A stretch of 49,637 bases of DNA from an uncultured Sulfuricurvum sp. (GTDB lineage Bacteria > Campylobacterota > Campylobacteria > Campylobacterales > Sulfurimonadaceae). The notes beneath the pieces were generated by a model that saw only the letters and a program-made list of their open reading frames with translations, was not told the origin of the DNA and did no database searches. The stretch spans positions 1 through 49,637 of the forward strand of contig NZ_CALDDG010000068.1 in NCBI RefSeq assembly GCF_937936435.1, given 5' to 3'. A program made the translations under genes and the position numbers. Of this stretch, positions 24,714-31,773 are shown piece by piece; positions within the stretch are counted from its first letter, which is position 1, and every line of letters begins with the position of its first letter.

Positions 24714-26159
24714 ATGAAAGAGTACATGCCGTTTATCAATGGAAAAAATAAACCTTCCCATCCGGGAAAGGTGATCGATGATGTGAATCCGGCAACAGGA
24801 GCAGTATTTGCAAAAGTCCATTTAGCCAGTCCGGAGGATATAGAAGAAGCGATCAGCACCGCGTATGCGGCATCTAAGCTTTGGGCTAAAACGACTCCGC
24901 GCGAAAAAGAGGCGGTATTACTGAAGGCAGCAGATATCTTTGAGAGTCGTACGGATGAAATCCGAACGATTTTAATGCGGGAAAGCGGTTCTGTGTATGC
25001 CAAAGCAATGTTTGAAATCGGACTTGTTACAGACATTTTGCGGGTAGCTGCCGGTGAAGCAAGACGGGTCTTCGGCCAAACCTTTACGTCGAATGATCCG
25101 GGAGTGTTATCGTACAGTACACGTCGCCCGTTAGGAGTCATTGCCGGTATCTCTCCGTTTAACGCCCCTATGATTTTAAGTACGAAAAAATTTGCCATGG
25201 CAATAGCTGCGGGCAATGCATTCGTCCTTAAACCTTCCAGTCATACGCCGATTTGCGGACTTATTTTCGGTGAAATTTTTAAAGAAGCAGGATTGCCGGA
25301 TGGAGTCCTAAATATTATCCCTTGTTCGAGCGGCGATTTGGGGGAGACTTTTCAGAGCGATCCACGCATTGAGATGATTACATTGACGGGTTCTACCCGT
25401 GTCGGCAAACTGGTAGCGGCTTCTGCAGCGATGCATTTAAAAAAATGTACGGTTGAACTAGGCGGCAAATCACCGATGATCGTACTTGGAGATGCGGATA
25501 TCGATTATGCCGTTGATACGGCGATATTCAGTATATTTCTCCATCAGGGGCAGATCTGCATGGCTGGATCACGTATCATCGTCGAAGCCGATATTTATGA
25601 TGCATTCTGCGAAAAATTTGCGGCTAAAGTCAAAATGCTGAAAGTAGGAAACCCTGAAGATCCGACGACGATTATCGGACCGTTGATTGAAGAAGCACAA
25701 TGCCGTTTTATCGACGGGCTTATCGATGATGCGCTGTACAAAGGGGCAACCCTCCTTTCCGGACGCGAACATGAGGGATGCTTTTATAAACCGACAGTTA
25801 TTGCCGATGTCACCGAAGAGATGGTGATCTTTCATGAAGAGGCATTCGGCCCGGCTGCAGCGATAATCAAAGCGCGTGATATCGATCATGTCATCGAATT
25901 AGCTAACAACAGTACATATGGTCTCAGCTCATCGGTCATTACGGATAACCTTAGCGCGGCATTGAAACTCTCAGAAGAGATTGAATCGGGTATGGTACAT
26001 ATCAACGGCCCGACCATTCAGGATGAAGCCCACATTCCTTTCGGCGGAGTCAAAGAAAGCGGTATGGGACGCGAGGGGGGACATTTCGCGATCGAAGAGA
26101 TGACGGAACTCAAATGGGTCACCGTCGAAGCAGCTGGAAACCGTTCTTATCCTTTTTAA
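24714..26159 (+). CDS. NAD(P)-dependent aldehyde dehydrogenase, vanillin/benzaldehyde dehydrogenase type
   Basis: This 481-aa enzyme has the ALDH catalytic set: Asn150 (ISPFNAP), Glu248 (CTVELGGKSP) and nucleophile Cys282 (HQGQICMAGSR). The segment MVHINGPTIQDEAHIPFGGVKESGMGREGG near the C-terminus is the form seen in vanillin, salicylaldehyde and benzaldehyde dehydrogenases. It would oxidise a hydroxybenzaldehyde to the acid. This is the next step after the PchF-like enzyme at 30226, and PchA plays the same part in Pseudomonas p-cresol operons. Here it is 4.5 kb away but shares the TGCGA-repeat promoter. Cytoplasmic. The exact aldehyde is inferred. Confidence 0.88.
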   Translation: MKEYMPFINGKNKPSHPGKVIDDVNPATGAVFAKVHLASPEDIEEAISTAYAASKLWAKTTPREKEAVLLKAADIFESRTDEIRTILMRESGSVYAKAMFEIGLVTDILRVAAGEARRVFGQTFTSNDPGVLSYSTRRPLGVIAGISPFNAPMILSTKKFAMAIAAGNAFVLKPSSHTPICGLIFGEIFKEAGLPDGVLNIIPCSSGDLGETFQSDPRIEMITLTGSTRVGKLVAASAAMHLKKCTVELGGKSPMIVLGDADIDYAVDTAIFSIFLHQGQICMAGSRIIVEADIYDAFCEKFAAKVKMLKVGNPEDPTTIIGPLIEEAQCRFIDGLIDDALYKGATLLSGREHEGCFYKPTVIADVTEEMVIFHEEAFGPAAAIIKARDIDHVIELANNSTYGLSSSVITDNLSAALKLSEEIESGMVHINGPTIQDEAHIPFGGVKESGMGREGGHFAIEEMTELKWVTVEAAGNRSYPF

Positions 26160-26206
26160 CTCATGGAGTACTTTGGAGCTTCAACTTTACGGACACAGGT
26201 TTTATT

Positions 26207-27055
26207 ATGATTAACAGATTTGCAGATTTCCCGATTAACGAAGAGGTGCAAAAATATATTTTCGTCTTTTTCGGCGCTGTATCACTGGGATTGGGGGTCG
26301 TGTTATTTTTGATTCCGAATCATATCGTCGCTGGAGGGACTCCCGGTATTTCGATTCTGATTAACTACTTTAGCGGAATTCCCGCAGGGATACTGATGTT
26401 TTTGATCAATATTCCGCTGGTTTTGATGAGTATTAAGTTTATCAGCAAAGGGTTCGCTGTCCGGACTGTTTTTTCGATTGTCGTTTCATCATCGACGGTG
26501 GATATGCTGCGCGAATATTTTCAGGTAGCGGCATGGACGAATAACCCGCTTTTAGCCAGTTTGTTCGGTGGTATAGCGATAGGAATCGGTTTAGGGTTGA
26601 TGATCGCCGGCAATGCTTCTGCCGGAGGTCCGTCGATTATAGCGCGCTATATAGCGGATCGGATGCAATGGAAACAGAACAATATAATCATCGCGATGGA
26701 TTTCGTCATTGTCATAGTCGCTGGGATTGCGTTTGAACGGGTAGAGAGCGCTTTGTTGAGTTTGATCGTCGTTTATGCGACGGGGAGAGGATTGGATACG
26801 ATCATCTCCGGAAGACCTTCTAAAAAAGTGGTCCACATCTTTTCAAAAAATGTGAAACTTTTAAGTCATCATATTATCGAATCTTTGGGACGTGAAGGCG
26901 TTATTCTCGAAGGGGTCGGAGGTGATCCTGACGAAACGCAGAAAGTATTGATGCTTATTATAGAAAACCAAAAGATCCGTGCCGTGCGCGAGATCGTAAA
27001 AGCATATGATCAAGAGGGATTTTTAGTAGTGATCGAAGCCTCTGAACTTCATTAG
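26207..27055 (+). CDS. YitT-family membrane protein (DUF161 + DUF2179)
   Basis: This protein is 282 aa from the ATG at 26207; a longer frame from 26114 runs back into the dehydrogenase gene. It has five or six hydrophobic helices, starting YIFVFFGAVSLGLGVVLFLIPN, with the family GGTPGISILIN and NASAGGPSIIARYIADR motifs, then a soluble C-terminal DUF2179 domain (IIESLGREGVILEGVGGDPDETQKVLML). YitT proteins are thought to be transporters; no substrate is known. It lies 47 nt after the aldehyde dehydrogenase on the same strand, so it is probably co-transcribed and might move an aromatic acid, which is only a guess from context. Confidence 0.85.
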   Translation: MINRFADFPINEEVQKYIFVFFGAVSLGLGVVLFLIPNHIVAGGTPGISILINYFSGIPAGILMFLINIPLVLMSIKFISKGFAVRTVFSIVVSSSTVDMLREYFQVAAWTNNPLLASLFGGIAIGIGLGLMIAGNASAGGPSIIARYIADRMQWKQNNIIIAMDFVIVIVAGIAFERVESALLSLIVVYATGRGLDTIISGRPSKKVVHIFSKNVKLLSHHIIESLGREGVILEGVGGDPDETQKVLMLIIENQKIRAVREIVKAYDQEGFLVVIEASELH

Positions 27056-27078
27056 GAAAGAGCCTCTTTTTGGAAAGA

Positions 27079-27825
27079 TCAGAGGGTGATTTTATATCCG
27101 ATTTTAGAATGACAGGCGATAAAATCCTTCGGCAGTTTTTGCCGAAGTCTAAACATTAGGGATCGCAATGCCCCTTCTCCGACCAGTTCCCCATCCCAAA
27201 CATAATCTTCAATTTGTTCAACCGTGACGACTTTGCCCAGATTTTTTATCAACAGTTTCAACAGTTTATTCTCTTTTTCATTCAACTCCAACTTTTCACC
27301 GTTGAGTAGAAGCTCAAAGTTTTCGGTATCGTACAAGTAGCCGTGCGGAAGGTTAATCAACCTTTTTTTGGCGTGTTCATCGACTCGCAGCTTGCTTTGT
27401 AGCGACAAATTTTCAGAGGTGATATCACTGATTTTAGCCGTGAGCTTTTGAGCTTCGGAAAAGGTTTTAAGAGCAATTTCTACAGCTGTTTTCAATTCAA
27501 CCGCTTTAAACGGTTTGAGGACGTAGCCGTAAGGTTTGATGTTGATCGCACGATCGATTGTCTTGTTCTTGTCGTTCGCCGTCAAAAAGACGATCGGTAC
27601 GGAATATATTTTGGAAATTGCTTCGGCAACTTCGATCCCGTCTTCCCGGTTTTGAAGTGTGATATCCATCAAAACCAGATCGGGTGTTTTGGCCGTTACG
27701 AGTTGAAGAGCTTTTGTACCGTTGGCGGCAATTCCGACAATCTCATAGTCAAAATCGCTCAACATTTCTTTGATATTGAGAGCGATAATGCTTTCGTCTT
27801 CGACGATCAAAATTTTTGCTTTCAA
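27079..27825 (-). CDS. OmpR-type response regulator
   Basis: This 248-aa protein has an N-terminal receiver domain (ILIVEDESIIALN, phospho-acceptor in LVLMDITLQ near residue 54, the conserved Thr in VFLTANDK, Lys in YVLKPF). A ~40-residue helical linker leads to a C-terminal winged helix (LELNEKENKLLKLLIKNLGKVVTVEQIEDYVWDG, then LRSLMFRLRQKL). OmpR-type regulators bind direct repeats with an 11-bp period, as seen at 24230, 24649 and 29231. Its gene overlaps the kinase gene by 4 nt, so they form one two-component pair. Pairing with those sites is inferred from position and geometry. Confidence 0.92.
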   Translation of the reverse strand: MKAKILIVEDESIIALNIKEMLSDFDYEIVGIAANGTKALQLVTAKTPDLVLMDITLQNREDGIEVAEAISKIYSVPIVFLTANDKNKTIDRAINIKPYGYVLKPFKAVELKTAVEIALKTFSEAQKLTAKISDITSENLSLQSKLRVDEHAKKRLINLPHGYLYDTENFELLLNGEKLELNEKENKLLKLLIKNLGKVVTVEQIEDYVWDGELVGEGALRSLMFRLRQKLPKDFIACHSKIGYKITL

Positions 27826-29114
27826 GCGTTTCCTTTCTCTTTAGGGATGAACGTGATGGAACATTTAAAACCGTTGGAAGAATCAGAAACGATTTCGCCG
27901 TTTAATTGCACCTCCGTGATAGTATTAATCAGCTGACATCCTAGCGAAGCAGATGTTTTTACCGTATCGCCGTTGATTCCCACTCCGTTATCGTTGACGC
28001 CGAAAATAACCGAACCGTTGATTCCGTTTCGAATAAAAATATCAATGCTTCCGCTCTCTAATCCGACAAAAGCGTGTTTGATTGCATTCAAAAAAAGTTC
28101 ATGAATAATCAAGGCGACGAGAACCGCATCATCCATCGTCAAAAAAATATTTTCGGCATTGAGGTGGAATGTAATATTTTTATGCTGGGCGTACAGATCG
28201 ATCATTGCTCGGGAAAGACGTTCGAGATGCGACTTCATATTGATCGTCGCGAGATCACTGTTTTGGTAAAGCATCTCATGCACCAATGCGATCGCATAAA
28301 TACGGCTTTGGCTTTTGGAAAGAGCCTCTTTGACATAAGGGTTTGTTTCACGCCGATTTTGCATTTGCAGGAGAGAAGAGATAACTTCCAAATTGTTTTT
28401 GACACGATGGTGAATCTCTTTTATCAAAACTTCCTTGTCTTGCAAAGAACTTTTTAATGCGGCATTCTGGTCGATGATGATTTTCTCTTTCTCTTTTTGT
28501 TCGGTGATATTTCGCCCGAAAGCACAGATAAATTCCTGCTCCGTACTGTAAAAATAACTGGCAGAGATTTCTGCCGGGAAAATACTGCCGTCCTTACGGG
28601 TTTGCATACGTTCAAAACGCAATTTTTTGCGTTCCTTGATTTCGCGTAGAAATTGCTCTCCCTGTTCTGTAGGGAAGGCATGATCGACGCTCTCCAGCGA
28701 CATTGTCAAAAGTTCCTCTTTCGAATAACCGAGCATAGAACAAGCGGCATCGTTGACGTAAAAAAAATGGGTATCCATGGTAAACCAGTAAATGGCATCG
28801 GCACTGTTGTCGAGTGCAAAGTTAAAAAGCTGGAGTTCTTCTTTCTCTTTTTTCTGGTATTCAGAGAGTTTAATAAGAGCGTCTTCTGCAATAAGAGCCG
28901 TACGTCTTAATAACGTATACAAGAAGAAAGCACTGAGGATAAAAAATACGACACCGATAAAAAAAGGAAGACTGAATGTATCGTCTCCGGGAGTAATCAG
29001 GTGAATCGATACCCTGTCCACGACAGCCACTCCGATAACTCCGACGATTGCGAACCCGAGTGCCTGTATTTTGGCGCGATTATCCGTGGACATTTTTTTG
29101 ATTTTAGAGATCAA
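27822..29114 (-). CDS. PAS-containing sensor histidine kinase (HisKA_2 type)
   Basis: This protein is 430 aa, starting at a TTG with AAAGGA 8-9 nt upstream. Two membrane helices (near residues 18-35 and 48-67) enclose a very short outer loop of about 12 residues. A PAS domain (LDNSADAIYWFTMDTHFFYVNDAACSMLGYS) and the HisKA_2 phospho-His box (KEIHHRVKNNLEVISSLLQMQ) follow, then an ATP domain (ELFLNAIKHAF, VNDNGVGI). Because the outer loop is so short, the signal is probably sensed by PAS in the cytoplasm or in the membrane, as for a hydrophobic phenol or redox state. It is encoded divergently from the cytochrome operon, 180 bp away. Confidence 0.9.
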   Translation of the reverse strand: MISKIKKMSTDNRAKIQALGFAIVGVIGVAVVDRVSIHLITPGDDTFSLPFFIGVVFFILSAFFLYTLLRRTALIAEDALIKLSEYQKKEKEELQLFNFALDNSADAIYWFTMDTHFFYVNDAACSMLGYSKEELLTMSLESVDHAFPTEQGEQFLREIKERKKLRFERMQTRKDGSIFPAEISASYFYSTEQEFICAFGRNITEQKEKEKIIIDQNAALKSSLQDKEVLIKEIHHRVKNNLEVISSLLQMQNRRETNPYVKEALSKSQSRIYAIALVHEMLYQNSDLATINMKSHLERLSRAMIDLYAQHKNITFHLNAENIFLTMDDAVLVALIIHELFLNAIKHAFVGLESGSIDIFIRNGINGSVIFGVNDNGVGINGDTVKTSASLGCQLINTITEVQLNGEIVSDSSNGFKCSITFIPKEKGNA

Positions 29115-29230
29115 TTCTCATTCCTTTTTCTTAATCCGAAGCCCTCTTTGAGTGCATCATTTTATCCTATATAAGCGGTAAAAAGTCAAATTATTCTCGT
29201 CATAAATGAATTTTTTTTAAAACCGATACA

Positions 29231-29263
29231 TGCGATTTTTATGCGAATTTTTTAGTTTATATT
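29231..29263 (+). promoter_or_regulatory. Operator/promoter copy 3: TGCGA-N6-TGCGA plus -10-like TATATT
   Basis: TGCGA at 29231 and 29242 (11-bp period, T-rich centre) with TATATT at 29258, 16 bp after the second copy begins. It lies 48 bp upstream of the cytochrome ATG at 29295, in the 180-bp divergent gap between the kinase and the cytochrome operon. On the opposite strand a TTGACT (complement near 29187) and a TATA-rich segment may serve the kinase-regulator operon. Confidence 0.65.
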
Positions 29264-29294
29264 TACCCCGTTCAAAACTTATTGAGGGGGTTAT

Positions 29295-29624
29295 ATGAAG
29301 AAGTTGGCTGTAAGTCTGTTATTAATGACGTATTCTGTCTTTGCGGTAGAGCAGGGTCAAAATTTTAAATTTAAAAATGGAGAACACGCTTTTCAAAAAG
29401 TGTGTTTTCATTGTCATTCGCTTAAGACCGCTCCGCATACTATTTTTACCAAGATGGATGATGCTGAAGGTATAAAGCTACGGGCTGAAGGGATTTTTCA
29501 AACGGTTAGACACGGCAGTAACGCGATGCCTGCTTTCCGAAAATCGGAAATCGACGATACGACGTTGAGAGACTTGGCTACCAAATTGGCCAACGGTACG
29601 ATCACCGATCCGTCCGTACATTGA
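29295..29624 (+). CDS. Small monoheme cytochrome c, PchC-like electron-transfer subunit
   Basis: This 109-aa protein has a Sec signal (MKKLAVSLLLMTYSVFA). The mature part of about 90 residues has one heme site, Cys37-Phe-His-Cys40-His41, and a likely axial Met78 in SNAMPAF. Size, single heme and position in front of the PchX-position gene and the PchF-like flavoprotein match PchC, the cytochrome subunit of p-cresol methylhydroxylase that takes electrons from FAD. The ribosome site is GAGGGGG. It is periplasmic, and electrons would pass on to soluble cytochromes and a terminal reductase. First gene of an operon running to the porin. Confidence 0.87.
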   Translation: MKKLAVSLLLMTYSVFAVEQGQNFKFKNGEHAFQKVCFHCHSLKTAPHTIFTKMDDAEGIKLRAEGIFQTVRHGSNAMPAFRKSEIDDTTLRDLATKLANGTITDPSVH

Positions 29625-29634
29625 GGAGCAAGCC

Positions 29635-30213
29635 ATGGTTCGTAGAGATTTTTTAAAAAATACTGCGCTTGCGGCTGCGACAGCCGCTGTGTATTCTCCG
29701 CTTTCGGCTGCGACGTTCGGTAAGGAGGCCCAACAAAAAGTTATCGCTATCGTATCCGAATCTGCTTATGAGACGGGATACCGCAGTGCATTGGAAAAAG
29801 GAGGTAAAGCGGATGAGGTGATTTCGCTCGGGACAGACGGTATGAACAATCTGTATACATTGACCCGTGCGATTGAAAATAATCCCAGAGCAATCTTTTG
29901 CGGACTTTTGACCCCAAGCGATCATGTGCTTTTAAACCATGTCGCCATGACAAATTCGCTTTCGTTCGTATCTGAGATCGCTCATACTCCGGTTTATTCA
30001 GGAATAGCACACACTGAAAGTACGTTTGCGATGACATCGGCTAAAAAAGCATTTGATCAGTTTGCATCGTTGAATACCGATCAATACGGAAGAGTGCTCT
30101 GCTCGTATCACACGAGCGGAACATATCATACATCGGCAATGGCAAAACAGGTTGATTTTGTGTCGGATCATGCATCTAAAAATGCGTTTGTATCTTTTGT
30201 TTTAAAAGCTTAA
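29635..30213 (+). CDS. Tat-exported protein of unknown function in the PchX position
   Basis: This 192-aa protein opens with a twin-arginine signal: VRRDFLKNT, then an alanine-rich hydrophobic core ending at SPLSAATFG. The mature part (about 165 aa) resembles no enzyme I can name; it has an alpha/beta look (KVIAIVSESAYETGYRSALEKGG, then RAIFCGLLTPSDHVLLN) and a tyrosine/histidine-rich stretch, CSYHTSGTYHTSAMAKQ. It lies between the cytochrome and flavoprotein genes, the place of pchX in the Pseudomonas pchACXF operon, whose product has no settled role. Since the flavoprotein lacks any signal, this protein could escort it through the Tat system; that is a hypothesis. Confidence 0.72.
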   Translation: MVRRDFLKNTALAAATAAVYSPLSAATFGKEAQQKVIAIVSESAYETGYRSALEKGGKADEVISLGTDGMNNLYTLTRAIENNPRAIFCGLLTPSDHVLLNHVAMTNSLSFVSEIAHTPVYSGIAHTESTFAMTSAKKAFDQFASLNTDQYGRVLCSYHTSGTYHTSAMAKQVDFVSDHASKNAFVSFVLKA

Positions 30214-30225
30214 AAGGGGACTTAA

Positions 30226-31773
30226 ATGGGTAAAAAACTGACTGCTTTGCCGAAAAACGTTTCGGTAGAGACAATGAATAAAGCAATTAAAGAATTTGTA
30301 AAAATAGTAGGTGCCGATAATGTGCTCATCGGCGATGAGGAAATGGTACCGTATAAAAAGATCATGATGGCAGTTCCGATCGAGGAACATATGCCCGCTT
30401 TGGCGATTCAGGCATCCACAAAAGAAGAAGTTATCGCCATCGTAAAAGTCTGCAACAAATACGTGATCCCGCTATGGACGTTTTCTACCGGTAAAAATAT
30501 GGGTTACGGTACGGCTGCACCGGCTCAACGCGGAACGGTGATTCTTGACCTTCATAAGATGAACAAAATTATCGAAGTTAATCCGGATTTGTGTTATGCG
30601 GTACTTGAACCGGGGGTTACCTATCAACAATTATTTGATTATATCCATGAAAAAGGATACAAACTCTGGCTCTCCTGTCCTGCACCGAGTGCGATTGCCA
30701 GTCCGGTCGGTAATACGATGGACCGCGGTGTCGGTTATACCCCATATGGCGAGCACTTTATGATGCAATGCGGTATGGAAGTTGTTTTAGCTGACGGGTC
30801 ATGCTTCAAAACCGGTATGGGAGGAATCAAAAATTCGACCAGCTGGTCGGTTTTCAAATGGGGATTCGGCCCTTCTTTGGACGGTATTTTCACCCAAAGC
30901 AACTACGGTATTTGTACGAAAATGGGGATTTGGCTCATGCCTGAACCTCCGGCGTACAAACCGTTTTGCGTCACGTTTGACAAAGTTGAAGATGTCGAAA
31001 AAATCGTTGAGGTTCTTCGTCCCCTTCGTATCGCAAACATTATTCCGAATGCGTTCACGATCGCCAGTACTTTGTATGAAGCAGCCGGTGTCGTCAGTCG
31101 TGCCGATTATGTCGACGGAAACCGTTCTATTACCGACGAGGAAATCGAAAAAATCAAACAGCATACGGGTATGGGAACATGGAATGTGTACGCCGCATTG
31201 TATGGCACTCCTGAAGGGAACGAAATGAACTGGAACATTATCAAATCGGTTCTATCGTCCAATTTTGAAAATATTAAATTCCTCACCTCCGCAGAGATGG
31301 GCAATGATCCGGTATTTAAATACCGTGCGGATTTGATGCGTGGATATATGACCCTTCAGGAATTCGGTCTCTACAATTGGAGAGGCGGCGGAGGGAGTAT
31401 GTGGTTTGCTCCGGTATCTCCGGCGGAAGGGAAACATACTCTAAATCAATCGGCGTTAGCTAAAAAAATCATGAATAAATATGGATTCGACTATGTAGCT
31501 GAGTTCATCGTTGGCTGGCGCGATATGCACCATATCATCGATTTGCTTTATAACCGAAACGATCCGGAAGAGATGAAACGTGCGCACGATTGTTATGCGG
31601 AACTGGTACGTGAATTTGCGGAGCAGGGATACGGTGTTTATCGTACAAGCAGCGGGTTTATGGATTTGGTTGGCGAAACGTACGGACCGGAAATCCGGGG
31701 AGTATTCCAAAAAATCAAACGGGCACTCGATCCGAAAGGGATCTTGGCTCCCGGAAAATCCGGGATTTATTAA
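30226..31773 (+). CDS. PchF-like flavoprotein: 4-alkylphenol (p-cresol type) methylhydroxylase, VAO/PCMH family
   Basis: This 515-aa protein has an N-terminal FAD domain (FSTGKNMGYGTAAPAQRG, GNTMDRGVGYTPYG) and a C-terminal cap ending DPKGILAPGKSG, as in vanillyl-alcohol oxidase and p-cresol methylhydroxylase. The residues known in Pseudomonas PchF all have counterparts one position earlier: Tyr94, Glu379, Tyr383 (the covalent FAD tyrosine), Glu426, Asp439, Tyr472, Arg473. The oxidase-type FAD histidine is replaced by Ser391, so electrons should go to cytochrome c, not oxygen. It would oxidise a para-alkylphenol to a hydroxybenzyl alcohol and aldehyde. No signal peptide, although its cytochrome partner is periplasmic. 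The exact phenol (cresol, ethylphenol, eugenol) is unknown. Confidence 0.9.
   Translation: MGKKLTALPKNVSVETMNKAIKEFVKIVGADNVLIGDEEMVPYKKIMMAVPIEEHMPALAIQASTKEEVIAIVKVCNKYVIPLWTFSTGKNMGYGTAAPAQRGTVILDLHKMNKIIEVNPDLCYAVLEPGVTYQQLFDYIHEKGYKLWLSCPAPSAIASPVGNTMDRGVGYTPYGEHFMMQCGMEVVLADGSCFKTGMGGIKNSTSWSVFKWGFGPSLDGIFTQSNYGICTKMGIWLMPEPPAYKPFCVTFDKVEDVEKIVEVLRPLRIANIIPNAFTIASTLYEAAGVVSRADYVDGNRSITDEEIEKIKQHTGMGTWNVYAALYGTPEGNEMNWNIIKSVLSSNFENIKFLTSAEMGNDPVFKYRADLMRGYMTLQEFGLYNWRGGGGSMWFAPVSPAEGKHTLNQSALAKKIMNKYGFDYVAEFIVGWRDMHHIIDLLYNRNDPEEMKRAHDCYAELVREFAEQGYGVYRTSSGFMDLVGETYGPEIRGVFQKIKRALDPKGILAPGKSGIY

Noticed and set aside
27056..27078. Short AAAGA/TCTTT inverted repeat between the YitT and response-regulator genes as a bidirectional terminator
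   Set aside because: A 5-bp stem with a 3-nt loop and only a few T residues is too weak to support.
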